Shown here one piece after another: positions 1 through 8,449 of a DNA stretch of 64,000 nucleotides. This stretch comes from Nocardioides faecalis. GTDB lineage: Bacteria > Actinomycetota > Actinomycetes > Propionibacteriales > Nocardioidaceae. Both the position numbers and the translations under genes were made by a program. Under the pieces are notes generated by a model, which was not told the origin of the DNA, did no database searches, and saw nothing but the letters and a program-made list of their open reading frames with translations. Every line of letters begins with the position of its first letter. Position 1 is the stretch's first letter. Where the stretch lies: assembly GCF_018388425.1 (NCBI RefSeq), contig NZ_CP074406.1, positions 2,170,001 to 2,234,000 on the forward strand. The letters are read 5' to 3'.

Positions 1-887
1 GCCAGGTAGGCGACGACCTCGTCGACCAGGCCGGCCGAGAGGAAGGCGGCGGCCAGGGTGGGGCCGCCCTCGAGGAAGACGTGGTGCCGGTCGTGCTCGG
101 CGTAGAGCACGTGCAGCGCCTTCTCCGGGTCGCGCATGCGCAGGTGCAGGGTGTGCGCGGCCTGGTCGTGCACGCGCAGGGAGGGGTCGAGGTCGCGCTC
201 GCCGAGCACCACCCGCAGCGGCTGGCGGTCCAGCGGCAGGTCGCGCTCGTCGCGGACCGTGAGCTGCGGGTCGTCGGCCAGCACGGTGCCGGTGCCGACC
301 ACCATCGCGTCGCACTGCCCGCGCAGCAGGTGGGTGTCGCGCCGGGCGGCCGAGGAGGTGATCCACTGCGAGGTGCCGTCGGCGGCGGCGGAGCGGCCGT
401 CGAGGGTGGCGGCGTACTTCCACGTCACGAACGGCCGGCCGTTCTCGTGGGCGAAGGTCCACTCCCGGTTGAGTGCCACGGCCTCGTCGCGCAGGATGCC
501 GGAGTCGGTCTCGATCCCGGCCGCGGCGAGCGTCGCCAGGCCGCCGGCGGCGAGCGGGTTCGGGTCGTGCTGGGCGACGACGACGCGGGCGACGCCGGCC
601 GCCATCAGCGCCTCGGTGCACGGGCCGGTGCGGCCCGTGTGGTTGCACGGCTCGAGGGTGACCACGGCCGTGGCGCCGGCGGCGCGCTCACCGGCGACGG
701 CCAGGGCCTCGACCTCCGCGTGCGGGGTTCCGGCGCCGCGGTGGTAGCCCTCACCGACGGTGGTGCCGTCGGGGGCCAGCAGCACGCAGCCGACGCGGGG
801 ATTGGGATGGGTGGGCACCTCGGGGGATGCCGCCAGCGCGAGCGCACGACGCATTGCGTCGTACTCGCGGGTGAACGTCTCTGCCAC
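1..887 (-). CDS. ribD: RibD, bifunctional riboflavin deaminase/reductase (3' end outside window)
   Basis: RibD deaminates the GTP-derived pyrimidine with its N-terminal domain and reduces the ribosyl side chain with its C-terminal domain, in cytosolic riboflavin synthesis. I read it from a GTG at 887. The N-terminal deaminase zinc motif is visible (HAEVEAL, then EPCNHTGRTGPC), and near the window edge the frame reads as a reductase domain (TLAAAFLSAGLVDEVVAYLA). About 295 codons are present and the C-terminus is cut by the window start. A purine-rich GAGAGG lies just upstream of the GTG, and an FMN riboswitch sits in the leader, so the gene is probably feedback-controlled by FMN. Start codon choice is inference; family assignment is firm. 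Confidence 0.93.
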   Translation of the reverse strand, partial: MAETFTREYDAMRRALALAASPEVPTHPNPRVGCVLLAPDGTTVGEGYHRGAGTPHAEVEALAVAGERAAGATAVVTLEPCNHTGRTGPCTEALMAAGVARVVVAQHDPNPLAAGGLATLAAAGIETDSGILRDEAVALNREWTFAHENGRPFVTWKYAATLDGRSAAADGTSQWITSSAARRDTHLLRGQCDAMVVGTGTVLADDPQLTVRDERDLPLDRQPLRVVLGERDLDPSLRVHDQAAHTLHLRMRDPEKALHVLYAEHDRHHVFLEGGPTLAAAFLSAGLVDEVVAYL

Positions 888-965
888 TTCAACCTCTCGG
901 TCCTTGGTCGCGGACTCCGGGGCTGGCAGGACGTCTGGGCGCGGGCGGGTGCCCGGCTCGGACGT

Positions 966-1095
966 TTGCGTGCGCTTCCCATCCGGACTTTGACCGTCGG
1001 TCCAGGAATTCCACCTGGTCAACCGATCACTGGTGGTGATCGGGTCGCGGACTTTCACCGCCGGCTCGGATTTTCACCGACCCCAGAGCACGCGA
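966..1095 (-). promoter_or_regulatory. FMN riboswitch (RFN element)
   Basis: Read on the minus strand, the segment shows the RFN hallmarks in order: GGTGAAAATCCGAGCCGGCGG, then GTGAAAGTCCGCGACCCGAT, a stem ending GGTGGAATTCCTGGACC, GACGGTCAAAGTCCGGATGG and finally GAAGCGCACGC. It lies about 80 bases upstream of the ribD start in the same direction. By family knowledge FMN binding shuts off translation or transcription of the riboflavin gene downstream. Exact ends are estimated. Confidence 0.93.
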
Positions 1096-1169
1096 ACTCT
1101 CGGCCAACATGTTCTCACAACGCGCGCAGCACCTGTGTGTGGGGCCGGTCACGACCGGAGTGGCCAGCC

Positions 1170-2342
1170 TCAGCGGGACAGCAGCAGACCGCTGGTCGGC
1201 ACTCCCGTGCCCGCGGTCACGAGCACGTTCTCGGCGGCGTCGACCTGGTTCACCGAGGTCCCGCGGACCTGGCGCACGCCCTCGGCGATGCCGTTCATCC
1301 CGTGGATGTAGGCCTCACCGAGCTGCCCGCCGTGGGTGTTGATCGGCAAGCGGCCGCCGATCTCGATCGCGCCGTCGGCGATGAAGTCCTTGGCCTCGCC
1401 GCGCCCGCAGAACCCGAGCTCCTCGAGCTGCATCAGCACGTAGGGGGTGAAGTGGTCGTAGAGGATCGCGACGTCGACGTCGTCGGGGCGCAGCCCGGAC
1501 TGGCCCCACAGATCGCGGGCGACCACGCCCATCTCGGGGATGCCGATGTCCTCGCGGTAGTACGACGTCATCACGAACTGGTCGCGCCCGGCACCCTGGG
1601 CGGCGGCCGTGACGAGCGCCGGCGTCTGGGCGAGGTCGCGGGCCCGCTCGGCGGAGACCACCACGAGCGCGACCGCGCCGTCGGACTCCTGGCAGCAGTC
1701 CAGCAGCCGCAGCGGGTCGGCGATCATCCGGGAGGCCTGGTGCTGCTCGAGGGTGATCGGCTTGCCGTGGAAGAAGGCGTGCGGGTTGCTGGCCGCGTGC
1801 CGGCGGTCGGCCACGGCGACGCGACCGAAGTCCTCGGAGGTGGCGCCGTACTCGTGCATGTAGCGGCGCGCCTGCATCGCCACGGTGGCGGCCGGTGTGC
1901 TCAGCCCGAGTGGGTAGGTCCAGGCGTTGTCGAGGCCGTTGGTGTTGACCTGGGCCGCGGCCCACTTCGAGACCTGCCCGAAGCGGTCACCGGAGCGCTC
2001 GTTGAAGCCGCGGTAGACGACCACCACGTCGGCGACGCCGGTGGCCACGGCCATGGCGGCCTGCTGCACCGTCGCGCAGGCGGCACCGCCGCCGTAGTTG
2101 ATCCGGCTGAAGAAGCGCAGCTCGCCGATGCCGAGCTCGCGGGCCACGGCGATCTCCGAGGAGCTGTCCATCGTGAAGGTGACCAGCCCGTCGACGTCGG
2201 CGGGGCGCAGCCCGCAGTCGGCCAGCGCGTGCTGGATCGCCTCCACGGACAGCTGCAGCTCCGAGCGTCCCGATGCCTTGGAGAACTCGGTGGCGCCGAT
2301 CCCGGCGATCGCGGCCCGCCCGGACAGGCTCCGCGCGCTCAT
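1170..2342 (-). CDS. ltp2: Ltp2-type steroid side-chain aldolase (thiolase-fold lipid-transfer protein)
   Basis: This 390-aa thiolase-superfamily protein matches Ltp2, which carries out the retro-aldol step that removes the last C3 unit of the sterol side chain, in complex with the DUF35 part of ChsH2. The sequence has the SCP-x/thiolase layout: N-terminal IAGIGATEFSK, central DGLVTFTMDSSSEIAVAREL and a C-terminal NTHGGQLGEAYIHG segment. The usual thiolase nucleophilic Cys motif is replaced by GGGAACATVQQ. By family knowledge Ltp2 relies on tyrosines rather than thiolase cysteine chemistry. It is the last gene of a five-gene operon; its ATG overlaps the chsH1 stop (ATGA). The order matches fadE28-fadE29-chsH2-chsH1-ltp2 of M. 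tuberculosis. Confidence 0.85.
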   Translation of the reverse strand: MSARSLSGRAAIAGIGATEFSKASGRSELQLSVEAIQHALADCGLRPADVDGLVTFTMDSSSEIAVARELGIGELRFFSRINYGGGAACATVQQAAMAVATGVADVVVVYRGFNERSGDRFGQVSKWAAAQVNTNGLDNAWTYPLGLSTPAATVAMQARRYMHEYGATSEDFGRVAVADRRHAASNPHAFFHGKPITLEQHQASRMIADPLRLLDCCQESDGAVALVVVSAERARDLAQTPALVTAAAQGAGRDQFVMTSYYREDIGIPEMGVVARDLWGQSGLRPDDVDVAILYDHFTPYVLMQLEELGFCGRGEAKDFIADGAIEIGGRLPINTHGGQLGEAYIHGMNGIAEGVRQVRGTSVNQVDAAENVLVTAGTGVPTSGLLLSR

Positions 2343-2788
2343 GCCTGCTCCCCCAGCCCGCCGGTCCCGCCGGTCCCGCCGGTCCCGCCGGTCCCGATGG
2401 TGACCGTGCCGGTGACGTGGTCGCCGAGGGAGACGGCACCGACGACCTTGATGACGGCGTGCTCGTCGGTGACCTCGGTGACCTCGCCGGTGAAGGTGAA
2501 GGTGTCATAGGGGTAGGCCGGGGCGCCGAGCCGGATCGCGATGCCCTTGATCTGCACCTGGGGTCCGAGCCGGTCCGTGACGTAGCGCTCGCACAGCGCG
2601 GTCGAGGTCAGGATGTTGACGAAGACGTCCTTCGAGCCCGCCGCCTGCGCGCGGTCCCGGTCGTGGTGGACATCTTGGAAGTCGCGGGTGGCGATCGCGG
2701 TGGAGACCACCAGCGTCGGGGTGATGGGCAGGGTCCACTCCGCCAGGCGGGTGCCGACCTCGAGGGGCGGGCTGGTCGTGCCGCTCAT
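2339..2788 (-). CDS. chsH1: ChsH1-type MaoC enoyl-CoA hydratase subunit
   Basis: A 149-aa hot-dog (MaoC-like) protein. With the MaoC half of ChsH2 it should hydrate the 17,20 double bond of the pregnadiene-carboxyl-CoA made by FadE28/29. The hydratase-type segment ATRDFQDVHHDRDRAQAAGS near residue 33 carries the expected Asp/His pair. Start and stop overlap both neighbours by ATGA, so translation is probably coupled. The extreme C-terminus is odd: a run of Gly-Thr-Gly triplets encoded by a 9-bp tandem repeat (2361-2397) just before the stop, likely an unstructured tail. Name by order and family; the substrate is inferred. Confidence 0.82.
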   Translation of the reverse strand: MSGTTSPPLEVGTRLAEWTLPITPTLVVSTAIATRDFQDVHHDRDRAQAAGSKDVFVNILTSTALCERYVTDRLGPQVQIKGIAIRLGAPAYPYDTFTFTGEVTEVTDEHAVIKVVGAVSLGDHVTGTVTIGTGGTGGTGGTGGLGEQA

Positions 2789-3225
2789 GCGGGCTCTCCT
2801 CGTCCCACACGCCGCCAGATCGGCAGCGTGAGCTCGTCGTCGATGTCGTCGAAGTCCACCTGCAGCCGGTCGCCGATGCGCAGCCCGTCGTCGCCCTCGG
2901 CAGGGACCCCGGTGACCTCGGCGACCATCCGGACGCCCTCGTCGAGGTCGAGCAGCGCGATCACCAGCGGGAGCTGCTTGCCGGGCACCTGCGGGGCGTG
3001 GTGCACGACGTAGGAGAAGACCGTGCCCTCTCCCCTCGCGACGACGTGCCCGCGGTCCAGGGCGCCGCACTCGGGGCAGGCCGGGCCCGGCGGGTGGCGC
3101 AGCACACCGCAGGCGTTGCACTTCTGGATGCGCAGCTCGTGCGCCTTCGTGCCCTCGAAGAAGTAGGCGTTGTCCAGGCCGATGACCGGCCGGACCGGGC
3201 TGGGTCGCCCAGGTGCCTCACTCAC
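2785..3225 (-). CDS. chsH2: DUF35/OB-fold zinc-ribbon protein, split C-terminal half of ChsH2
   Basis: A 146-aa protein with an N-terminal zinc ribbon (CNACGVLRHPPGPACPEC, two CxxC pairs near residues 35-52) and an OB-fold (GTVFSYVVHH, then a beta-rich region). In M. tuberculosis this DUF35 domain is the C-terminal part of ChsH2 and binds Ltp2; here it is a separate gene. Its GTG start overlaps the stop of the upstream MaoC gene by 8 bp (GTGAGTGA), so both halves should be made in equal amounts. The likely role is to pass hydrated steroid-CoA to Ltp2. Symbol given by domain correspondence. Confidence 0.82.
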   Translation of the reverse strand: MSEAPGRPSPVRPVIGLDNAYFFEGTKAHELRIQKCNACGVLRHPPGPACPECGALDRGHVVARGEGTVFSYVVHHAPQVPGKQLPLVIALLDLDEGVRMVAEVTGVPAEGDDGLRIGDRLQVDFDDIDDELTLPIWRRVGRGEPA

Positions 3226-3769
3226 CGGCGCTCCCCTTCGTCCGCGGGATGAACTTCAGCACCCGGAACAGCATGCTGGCGACGCGCTCCGTGCTGCCGT
3301 CGGGGTGGTCGACGTACCAGGTGTTGCGGGAGGTGACGAAGTAGCCGACGCCCATCGCCGTGGCCTTCGGGCCGACGACGGAGTCCAGGGCCGTGGTGAC
3401 CCGGACCCGCTCCCCGAGGCGCAGGTACCGGTCGTAGGTCTGCTCGCAGTTGGTGCCGAGCACGGCGGTGAACCCCGCCTCGGTCAGCGCCCCCATCATC
3501 GAGTGCAGGGGGTCGTCGGCGGCGGGCCGGCCGCCCAGGCCGTACATGGTCCACACCTGCGCCATGGACGGCGGCGCCTCACCGGCCCTGAAGCGCGGGT
3601 TGTCCAGCCCGATCGCCTCCAGCCAGTTGTCGATGGTGGGCTGGTTGACCTCGTCGCGGGCGCTGCGCTCGGCAGCCTCGCCCCACGCCTTGATCCGCTC
3701 CGCGGCCGCCATCACCTGCTCGTGCAGCTCGGGGGTGACGCCGGGGGCGAGCTCTGCGGCGGCGCTCAT
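3218..3769 (-). CDS. chsH2: MaoC-like hydratase, split N-terminal half of ChsH2
   Basis: This 183-aa protein corresponds to the N-terminal MaoC domain of ChsH2, the partner of ChsH1 in the steroid enoyl-CoA hydratase. It starts at the ATG at 3769, overlapping the upstream fadE stop by ATGA. An N-terminal helical region (ELHEQVMAAAERIKAWGEAA) leads into a hot-dog fold with NCEQTYDRYLRLGERVRV and KATAMGVGYFVTSRNTWY. In the mycobacterial heteromer the other subunit holds the catalytic pair, and I see no obvious hydratase Asp/His motif here, which agrees with a supporting subunit. The protein ends before any zinc ribbon; that domain is the next gene. Confidence 0.82.
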   Translation of the reverse strand: MSAAAELAPGVTPELHEQVMAAAERIKAWGEAAERSARDEVNQPTIDNWLEAIGLDNPRFRAGEAPPSMAQVWTMYGLGGRPAADDPLHSMMGALTEAGFTAVLGTNCEQTYDRYLRLGERVRVTTALDSVVGPKATAMGVGYFVTSRNTWYVDHPDGSTERVASMLFRVLKFIPRTKGSAGE

Positions 3770-5985
3770 CGCGGCACCCGGGGAAGGCCCAGGCCGAACA
3801 TCGAGATCAGCTCGCGCTGGACCTCCTGCACGCCGCCACCGAAGGTGATGACCAGGTTCCGCTTCGCCTGGCCGTCGAGGTAGTCGAGCAGCTTCTTGGT
3901 GTCCGGGTCGCCGGGGTCGCCGTGCCGGTGCACCAGGGAGACCAGGTCGGCCAGCAGGTGCTGCACCTCGTCGGCGGCGAACACCTTCGAGGAGGAGGCA
4001 TCGGCGACGCTGATCTCGCCGGACGCGGCCGCCCGGGCGACCTCCCAGTTGAGCAGCTCGTTGACCCGGAAGATCGCCGTGGCGCGCCCGAGCAGGTCGG
4101 CGACGTCGGGCAGGTCCCGGACGCCGGCGGCGTCGGCCCAGCGCACGACCCGGTCGCGCAGGCCCTCGATCCGCCCGGCGGGGCCGAGCATGACGCGCTC
4201 GTGGTTGAGCTGGGTGGTGATCAGGCGCCAGCCCTGGTTCTCCTCGCCCACCAGCATGTCGGCGGGCACCTTGACGTCGTTGAAGTACGTCGCGTTGACG
4301 TGGTGGGAGCCGTCGGCGGTGATGATCGGCGTCCAGCTGTAGCCGGGGTCGGTGGTGTCGACGATGAGGATCGAGATCCCCTTGTGCTTGGGGGCGTCGG
4401 GGTCGGTGCGCACGGCGAGCCAGACGTAGTCGGCCTGGTGCCCGCCGGTGGTCCACATCTTCTGGCCGTTGACCAGGTAGTAGGGACCGTCGCTGTCCGG
4501 GTCGTCGCTCACCAGCCGGGCGGTGGTGCGCAGCGAGGCCAGGTCGGTGCCCGCGTCGGGCTCGGAGTACCCGATGGCGAAGTGCACGTCGCCGGCGAGG
4601 ATCCGGGACAGGAACAGGTCCTTCTGCTTCTGCGAGCCGTAGCGGATCAGGGTCGGCCCGACCGTCTGCAGGGTGACCGAGGGCAGGTGCACGTCGGCGT
4701 ACTGCGCCTCGTTGGCGAAGATCGTCTGCTCGATCTCCCCCAGGCCGTGGCCGCCGTACTCCGCCGGCCAGCCCACCCCCATCCAGCCGTCCTCGCCGAG
4801 GCGCTTGATCAGCCGCTCGTAGGTGGGGCCGTGCCGGTCCCAGGCGCCCTCGACCGGATCGGGGTCGTGCTTGCCCTCGAACTCTGCGGCGACGCCGGTG
4901 AAGTAGCTCCGCAGCCGCTCCTTGAGCTCGCGCTGCTCCGCGCTCAGCTCCAGGTTCTTGGCGGCCGGGTCCTCCACGGGCACCTGGGCGCCGATGGTGT
5001 CCAGCGCGTGCGCGAGGTCGGTGGCCCAGGAGGTGTAGCCGATGAGCGGGTAGGTGATGTCGACGCCCATGCCGCCGTGCAGGTGGTGACAGGTGCGCAG
5101 CGCGGACGGGGCGACCTGGCTGGCCCAGTAGCCGGCCACCGCGAGGTCGTCGCCGGCCTCGAGGCCCGCCGCCACGCGCTGCACCGCGTTGTCCGCGGCG
5201 AGGTCGAGGGTGCGGGAGGCGACGTAGACGTCGGCCATCTGCAGGGAGACCGCCTGGAACTCCGCGAGGGCGCGGCCGAACTGGCGCCGGCCCTTGACGT
5301 ACTCGGCGGTGAGGTCGCGGGCTCCGGCCAGCACGCCGGCGGCGGTGACGGCGAGGCCGGCGCGGGCCACGTCGAGCAGGTGCGCGGCGGCGCCGTCGGC
5401 GAGCAGCTCGGCGGGTGCGTCCTCGAGCACCACCGTGTGCTGCGGGCGCTGCCCGGAGGCGCTGGCGGGAAGCAGGGTGACGCCGGGCCCGGCGGGGTCG
5501 ACCAGCGCCACGACGTCGCGCCCGCCGTCGCGGTCACCGTCACGGGCCACCACCAGCAGCCGTCCGGCCTCCTCCGCCCAGGTCACGGCGGCCTTGCGAC
5601 CGGTGACCCGGCCGTCGGCGACGGTGGTCGTCGGCGTCGCGCCGAGAGCACGTCCCGGCTCCCGGAAGGCCGGGGCGAGCACCAGCTCACCGGAGGCCAC
5701 GAGCGGGAGCAGCTCCTTGCGCTGGGCGTCCGTGCCGTGCGCGGACAGGGTCAGCGCACCGCAGCACAGCGTCTCCCAGACGGGCACCTGCACCCCGCGC
5801 CGGGCCGCCTCGCGCAGCAGCACCGCCACCTCGGCCAGGCCCAGCCCTTCGCCGCCGTGCTCGACGGGCACGGGAAGCGAGGTCAGCCCGGCGGCGGCCC
5901 AGGCCGACCACTTCCGGGCGTCCGACTCGCGGTCCAGGACCTCGCCGACGACGGCGCGCACTGCATTGATCGCCTCAACATCCAC
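3766..5985 (-). CDS. Fused FadE28-FadE29-type steroid acyl-CoA dehydrogenase
   Basis: A single 739-aa frame holds two acyl-CoA dehydrogenase units. Residues 1-335 resemble the short FadE28/ChsE1 subunit (YVKGRRQFGRALAEFQAVSL and HHLHGGMGVDITYPLIGYTS). After a linker near residue 345 the remainder resembles FadE29/ChsE2, with the flavin-binding FAIGYSEPDAGTDLASLRT and VNGQKMWTTGG. In M. tuberculosis these are separate genes whose products form an alpha2beta2 enzyme acting on 3-oxo-4-pregnene-20-carboxyl-CoA. Here they are covalently joined, so a homodimer could replace the heterotetramer. I chose the GTG at 5985 because a TACAGT -10 lies 7 bp upstream, inside a KstR-type operator, which implies a leaderless mRNA. 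First gene of the operon. Confidence 0.88.
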   Translation of the reverse strand: MDVEAINAVRAVVGEVLDRESDARKWSAWAAAGLTSLPVPVEHGGEGLGLAEVAVLLREAARRGVQVPVWETLCCGALTLSAHGTDAQRKELLPLVASGELVLAPAFREPGRALGATPTTTVADGRVTGRKAAVTWAEEAGRLLVVARDGDRDGGRDVVALVDPAGPGVTLLPASASGQRPQHTVVLEDAPAELLADGAAAHLLDVARAGLAVTAAGVLAGARDLTAEYVKGRRQFGRALAEFQAVSLQMADVYVASRTLDLAADNAVQRVAAGLEAGDDLAVAGYWASQVAPSALRTCHHLHGGMGVDITYPLIGYTSWATDLAHALDTIGAQVPVEDPAAKNLELSAEQRELKERLRSYFTGVAAEFEGKHDPDPVEGAWDRHGPTYERLIKRLGEDGWMGVGWPAEYGGHGLGEIEQTIFANEAQYADVHLPSVTLQTVGPTLIRYGSQKQKDLFLSRILAGDVHFAIGYSEPDAGTDLASLRTTARLVSDDPDSDGPYYLVNGQKMWTTGGHQADYVWLAVRTDPDAPKHKGISILIVDTTDPGYSWTPIITADGSHHVNATYFNDVKVPADMLVGEENQGWRLITTQLNHERVMLGPAGRIEGLRDRVVRWADAAGVRDLPDVADLLGRATAIFRVNELLNWEVARAAASGEISVADASSSKVFAADEVQHLLADLVSLVHRHGDPGDPDTKKLLDYLDGQAKRNLVITFGGGVQEVQRELISMFGLGLPRVPR

Positions 5986-5994
5986 GAGCAGAAC

Positions 5995-6008
5995 TGTAAC
6001 GTGTTCTA
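5995..6008. promoter_or_regulatory. KstR-type operator, fadE28-29 operon
   Basis: TGTAACGTGTTCTA fits TnnAACnnGTTnnA exactly. On the minus strand it runs into a TACAGT hexamer (5998-5993) that sits 7 bp before the GTG of the fused fadE. Repressor binding would cover the -10 region directly. Confidence 0.85.
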
Positions 6009-6039
6009 GTTCGGGAAGCACGAAGGCGGCTCGCCGGGC

Positions 6040-6053
6040 GAGAACTTGTTCTA
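6040..6053. promoter_or_regulatory. KstR-type operator, alpha/beta hydrolase gene
   Basis: GAGAACTTGTTCTA matches TnnAACnnGTTnnA except for the first base. It ends 10 bp before the ATG at 6064 and lies 32 bp from the operator of the divergent fadE operon, so the two sites may be bound together. Confidence 0.75.
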
Positions 6054-6063
6054 CCGTGGAGAC

Positions 6064-6975
6064 ATGGTCTCCCCGCTGGGCGTGGCGCGCAACCGGGTCT
6101 ACCTCCCGTGGACCCCGCTGCCCGAAGGGCGGCTCGTGGACCTTCCCGGCCGAGGTACGACGTTCGTCACCGACACCCCCGGCCCGAGCCCGGACGCCCC
6201 GGCGATCGTGCTGCTGCACGCGCTCGGCACCACCGGGCTGCTGGCGTGGTTCCCCTGCATCAGGCCGCTGTCCAAGCGCTTCCGGGTGATCACGTTGGAC
6301 CAGCGCTGGCACGGGCAGGGCATCCGCAGCGAGGAGTTCTCCCTGGCCGACTGTGCCGACGACGTTGCCGCACTGGCCGACGTGCTCGGCCTCGAGGAGG
6401 TCGTGGTCGCCGGCTACTCCATGGGCTCGATCGTCGCGCAGCGGGTCTGGCGCCAGCACCCGGACCGGGTCGCCGGGCTGGTCCTGGGGGCCACCACCGA
6501 CCGGTTCCAGCTCAACCCGATCGAACGGGCCTTCTTCGGCTCGATGGGCACCTCGATGGTCGCGCTGCGCAGCGTCGCGCACTCACGGACCAACGCGCAT
6601 GCCCTCGACCTGGACCGCCGCGCCGGCCAGGGGCACCGCGACATGCACGACTGGGCGCTGCGTGAGTTCCGCTCGACCAGTCCGTGGGCCGTGGGGCAGG
6701 CGCTCGCCGCCCTGGGCCGACACCACTCCCGGCCGTGGCTGCGCCGCATCGACGTGCCCACCGCGGTGGTGGTGATGATGCGCGACAAGGTGATCCCGAC
6801 CAGCCGCCAGATCGCGCTGGCGCGCAGCATCCCGGGTGCCACCATCCACGAGGTGGACGCCGGTCACTCCGGCAGCGTGCTGGCCTCCGAGCGGTTCGTG
6901 CCGCGCATGGTCGAGGCCGCCACGACCGTCAACGCGCGGAGCCGCGACTTCCGGCGGCCTCGACCTGCTCGGTGA
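6064..6975 (+). CDS. Alpha/beta-hydrolase, probably sterol-regulated
   Basis: A 303-aa alpha/beta-hydrolase fold protein. The oxyanion region is LLHALGTTG (residues ~53-61), the nucleophile elbow is VVAGYSMGSIV (Ser near 122), and the late VDAGHSG supplies the catalytic His. No signal peptide is seen. The substrate cannot be read from sequence; a carboxyl-ester, lactone or thioester hydrolase role in sterol catabolism is inferred from the operator 10 bp upstream. I chose the ATG at 6064; a TTG at 6046 inside the operator is less likely. The 3' end overlaps the convergent wax-ester synthase gene by 47 bp. Confidence 0.8.
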   Translation: MVSPLGVARNRVYLPWTPLPEGRLVDLPGRGTTFVTDTPGPSPDAPAIVLLHALGTTGLLAWFPCIRPLSKRFRVITLDQRWHGQGIRSEEFSLADCADDVAALADVLGLEEVVVAGYSMGSIVAQRVWRQHPDRVAGLVLGATTDRFQLNPIERAFFGSMGTSMVALRSVAHSRTNAHALDLDRRAGQGHRDMHDWALREFRSTSPWAVGQALAALGRHHSRPWLRRIDVPTAVVVMMRDKVIPTSRQIALARSIPGATIHEVDAGHSGSVLASERFVPRMVEAATTVNARSRDFRRPRPAR

Positions 6976-8365
6976 GCCGGGCCAGCTCGACCGGGAAGTG
7001 CCGCACGAGGGCGTCGGCGTCGGGCATCGACTCCCGGCAGGCGATGACACCCACGTGCAGCCGGCCGGCGTTGGACATCACCGTGACGTTGAGGCCGGCG
7101 CCGTGGAACACCGGCCCCAGCGGGCTGAGCACCTCGATCCGCGCGCCCATGAAGTAGACCGGCACCGGCGGTCCCGGCACGTTGGAGATGACCAGGTTGT
7201 GCACGACCGGGTGCCGTTCGGCCAGGCGCAGGTTGGCGTAGGTGCGCACCGCCAGTCCGAAGGTGCGTGGCGCGGCGAACTCGGCCCAGTCCTGCAGCGC
7301 GTCCGCACTGATCGCGTTGTGGTGCTCCTTGGCGTTGCGGTTGCGCTCGGCCAGCATGTGCAGCCGCTCGACCGGGTCGTCGACGTCGGTGCCGAGCTTG
7401 GTGAACAGCGCGGAGACCTTGTTCGCGCCGGTCTCGCGGCGGGTGGTGTCGCGCACGCTGACCGGGACGGTGGCCAGCAGGGAGCCGGCGGGCAGCTCGT
7501 CGCGCTCGGCCAGGTAGCGGCGCAGCGCACCGCCCGCGACGGTGAGCACCACGTCGTTGACGGTGGTGCCGGTCTGCTTCTTGACCGCCCGCACGTCGTC
7601 GAGCGCGAGGTTCGTCAGCGCGATGGAGCGGTGTCCGGTGATGGTGCCGTTGAACGAGGTCCGCGGGGCGGAGAAGGGCGCGGCCATCGCGGTGCCCTGG
7701 CGGGCGCGGCTGACCGTCTTGGCGATGACCTGGGCCGACGGCTTGAGCACCCGGGCGAGGGTGAGCGGCCGGGCCGCGGTGCCGAGCACCGCCCGCCCCA
7801 GCAGCTCGCCCCGGCTGGGGCTGCGCGGGTGCTCGCTGTGCTCGAGCAACATGGGCGGCGCGTCGGGCTCCAGCGAGCACAGGTGGGAGACCAGGTTGGC
7901 GCCCGAGACGCCGTCGACCGTCGCGTGGTGCATCTTGGCGAACACCACCACCCGGTCCGGGTCGTCGTCGGCCGCGTCGACCGGGCGGTACCCCTCGATC
8001 ACCCACATCTCCCACAGCGGCCGGGAGCGGTCCAGCGGCAGCGAGGCCAGGTGGGCGCACAGCTCCATGAGCTCGGCGTAGCCGCCCGGGCTGGGCAGGG
8101 CGAGCCGGTGCACGTGGCGCTCGATGTCGAAGGCGGTGTCGCGCACCCACACCGGGTGGTCCAGGCCGAGCGGCACCCCGCGGATCTTGCGGGTGAAGGC
8201 CGGCACGTCGTGCACGTTGGCGTCGATCCCCTGCTGCAGCGTCGTGAACGAGTACGGCTCGCTCATGGACGACGGGTCGAGCACCATGACCGCACACACG
8301 TGCATCAGCTGCGCCGGCGTCTCCAGGTAGAGGAAGCTGGCATCCAGTCCCGACAGCCGCTCCAT
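6929..8365 (-). CDS. Wax ester synthase / diacylglycerol O-acyltransferase (WS/DGAT)
   Basis: This 478-aa protein opens with MERLSGLDASFLYLETP, the typical WS/DGAT start, and carries the acyltransferase motif HHATVDG (HHxxxDG) near residue 145. It would transfer acyl groups from acyl-CoA to diacylglycerol or long-chain alcohols, making storage lipid at the inner membrane face. The ATG at 8365 is preferred over 8374 because AAGGAG lies 9 bp upstream of it but directly abuts the other. It is divergent from an esterase gene with a KstR-like site between them, so storage-lipid synthesis may respond to sterol acyl-CoAs. Confidence 0.9.
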   Translation of the reverse strand: MERLSGLDASFLYLETPAQLMHVCAVMVLDPSSMSEPYSFTTLQQGIDANVHDVPAFTRKIRGVPLGLDHPVWVRDTAFDIERHVHRLALPSPGGYAELMELCAHLASLPLDRSRPLWEMWVIEGYRPVDAADDDPDRVVVFAKMHHATVDGVSGANLVSHLCSLEPDAPPMLLEHSEHPRSPSRGELLGRAVLGTAARPLTLARVLKPSAQVIAKTVSRARQGTAMAAPFSAPRTSFNGTITGHRSIALTNLALDDVRAVKKQTGTTVNDVVLTVAGGALRRYLAERDELPAGSLLATVPVSVRDTTRRETGANKVSALFTKLGTDVDDPVERLHMLAERNRNAKEHHNAISADALQDWAEFAAPRTFGLAVRTYANLRLAERHPVVHNLVISNVPGPPVPVYFMGARIEVLSPLGPVFHGAGLNVTVMSNAGRLHVGVIACRESMPDADALVRHFPVELARLTEQVEAAGSRGSAR

Positions 8366-8405
8366 GCGCCTCATCTCCTTCTCGAACGCTCGCGCGGTGT
8401 GCGCC

Positions 8406-8419
8406 TAGAACAGGTTCTT
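8406..8419. promoter_or_regulatory. KstR-like operator between WS/DGAT and esterase genes
   Basis: TAGAACAGGTTCTT matches TnnAACnnGTTnnA except for the last base. It sits 41 bp from the WS/DGAT start and 30 bp from the esterase start, and could control either or both. Confidence 0.72.
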
Positions 8420-8437
8420 CGACATCAACGACGTGGC

Positions 8438-8443
8438 TAGGAT
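8438..8443 (+). promoter_or_regulatory. -10 element of a leaderless promoter for the esterase gene
   Basis: TAGGAT lies exactly 6 bp before the ATG at 8450 and there is no ribosome binding site, a layout typical of leaderless actinobacterial mRNAs. The KstR-like site covers the -35 region. Confidence 0.6.
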
Positions 8444-8449
8444 CCAGTC

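Noticed and set aside
1107..1114. AACATGTT core near the riboswitch as a KstR site
   Set aside because: The outer T and A positions of the consensus are both wrong and the gene is riboflavin synthesis.
81..2510. Very long open frame on the plus strand (809 codons)
   Set aside because: It lies opposite ribD, the riboswitch and ltp2/chsH1; its composition is Val/Gly/Arg-rich as expected from the complement of high-GC genes, with no domain.
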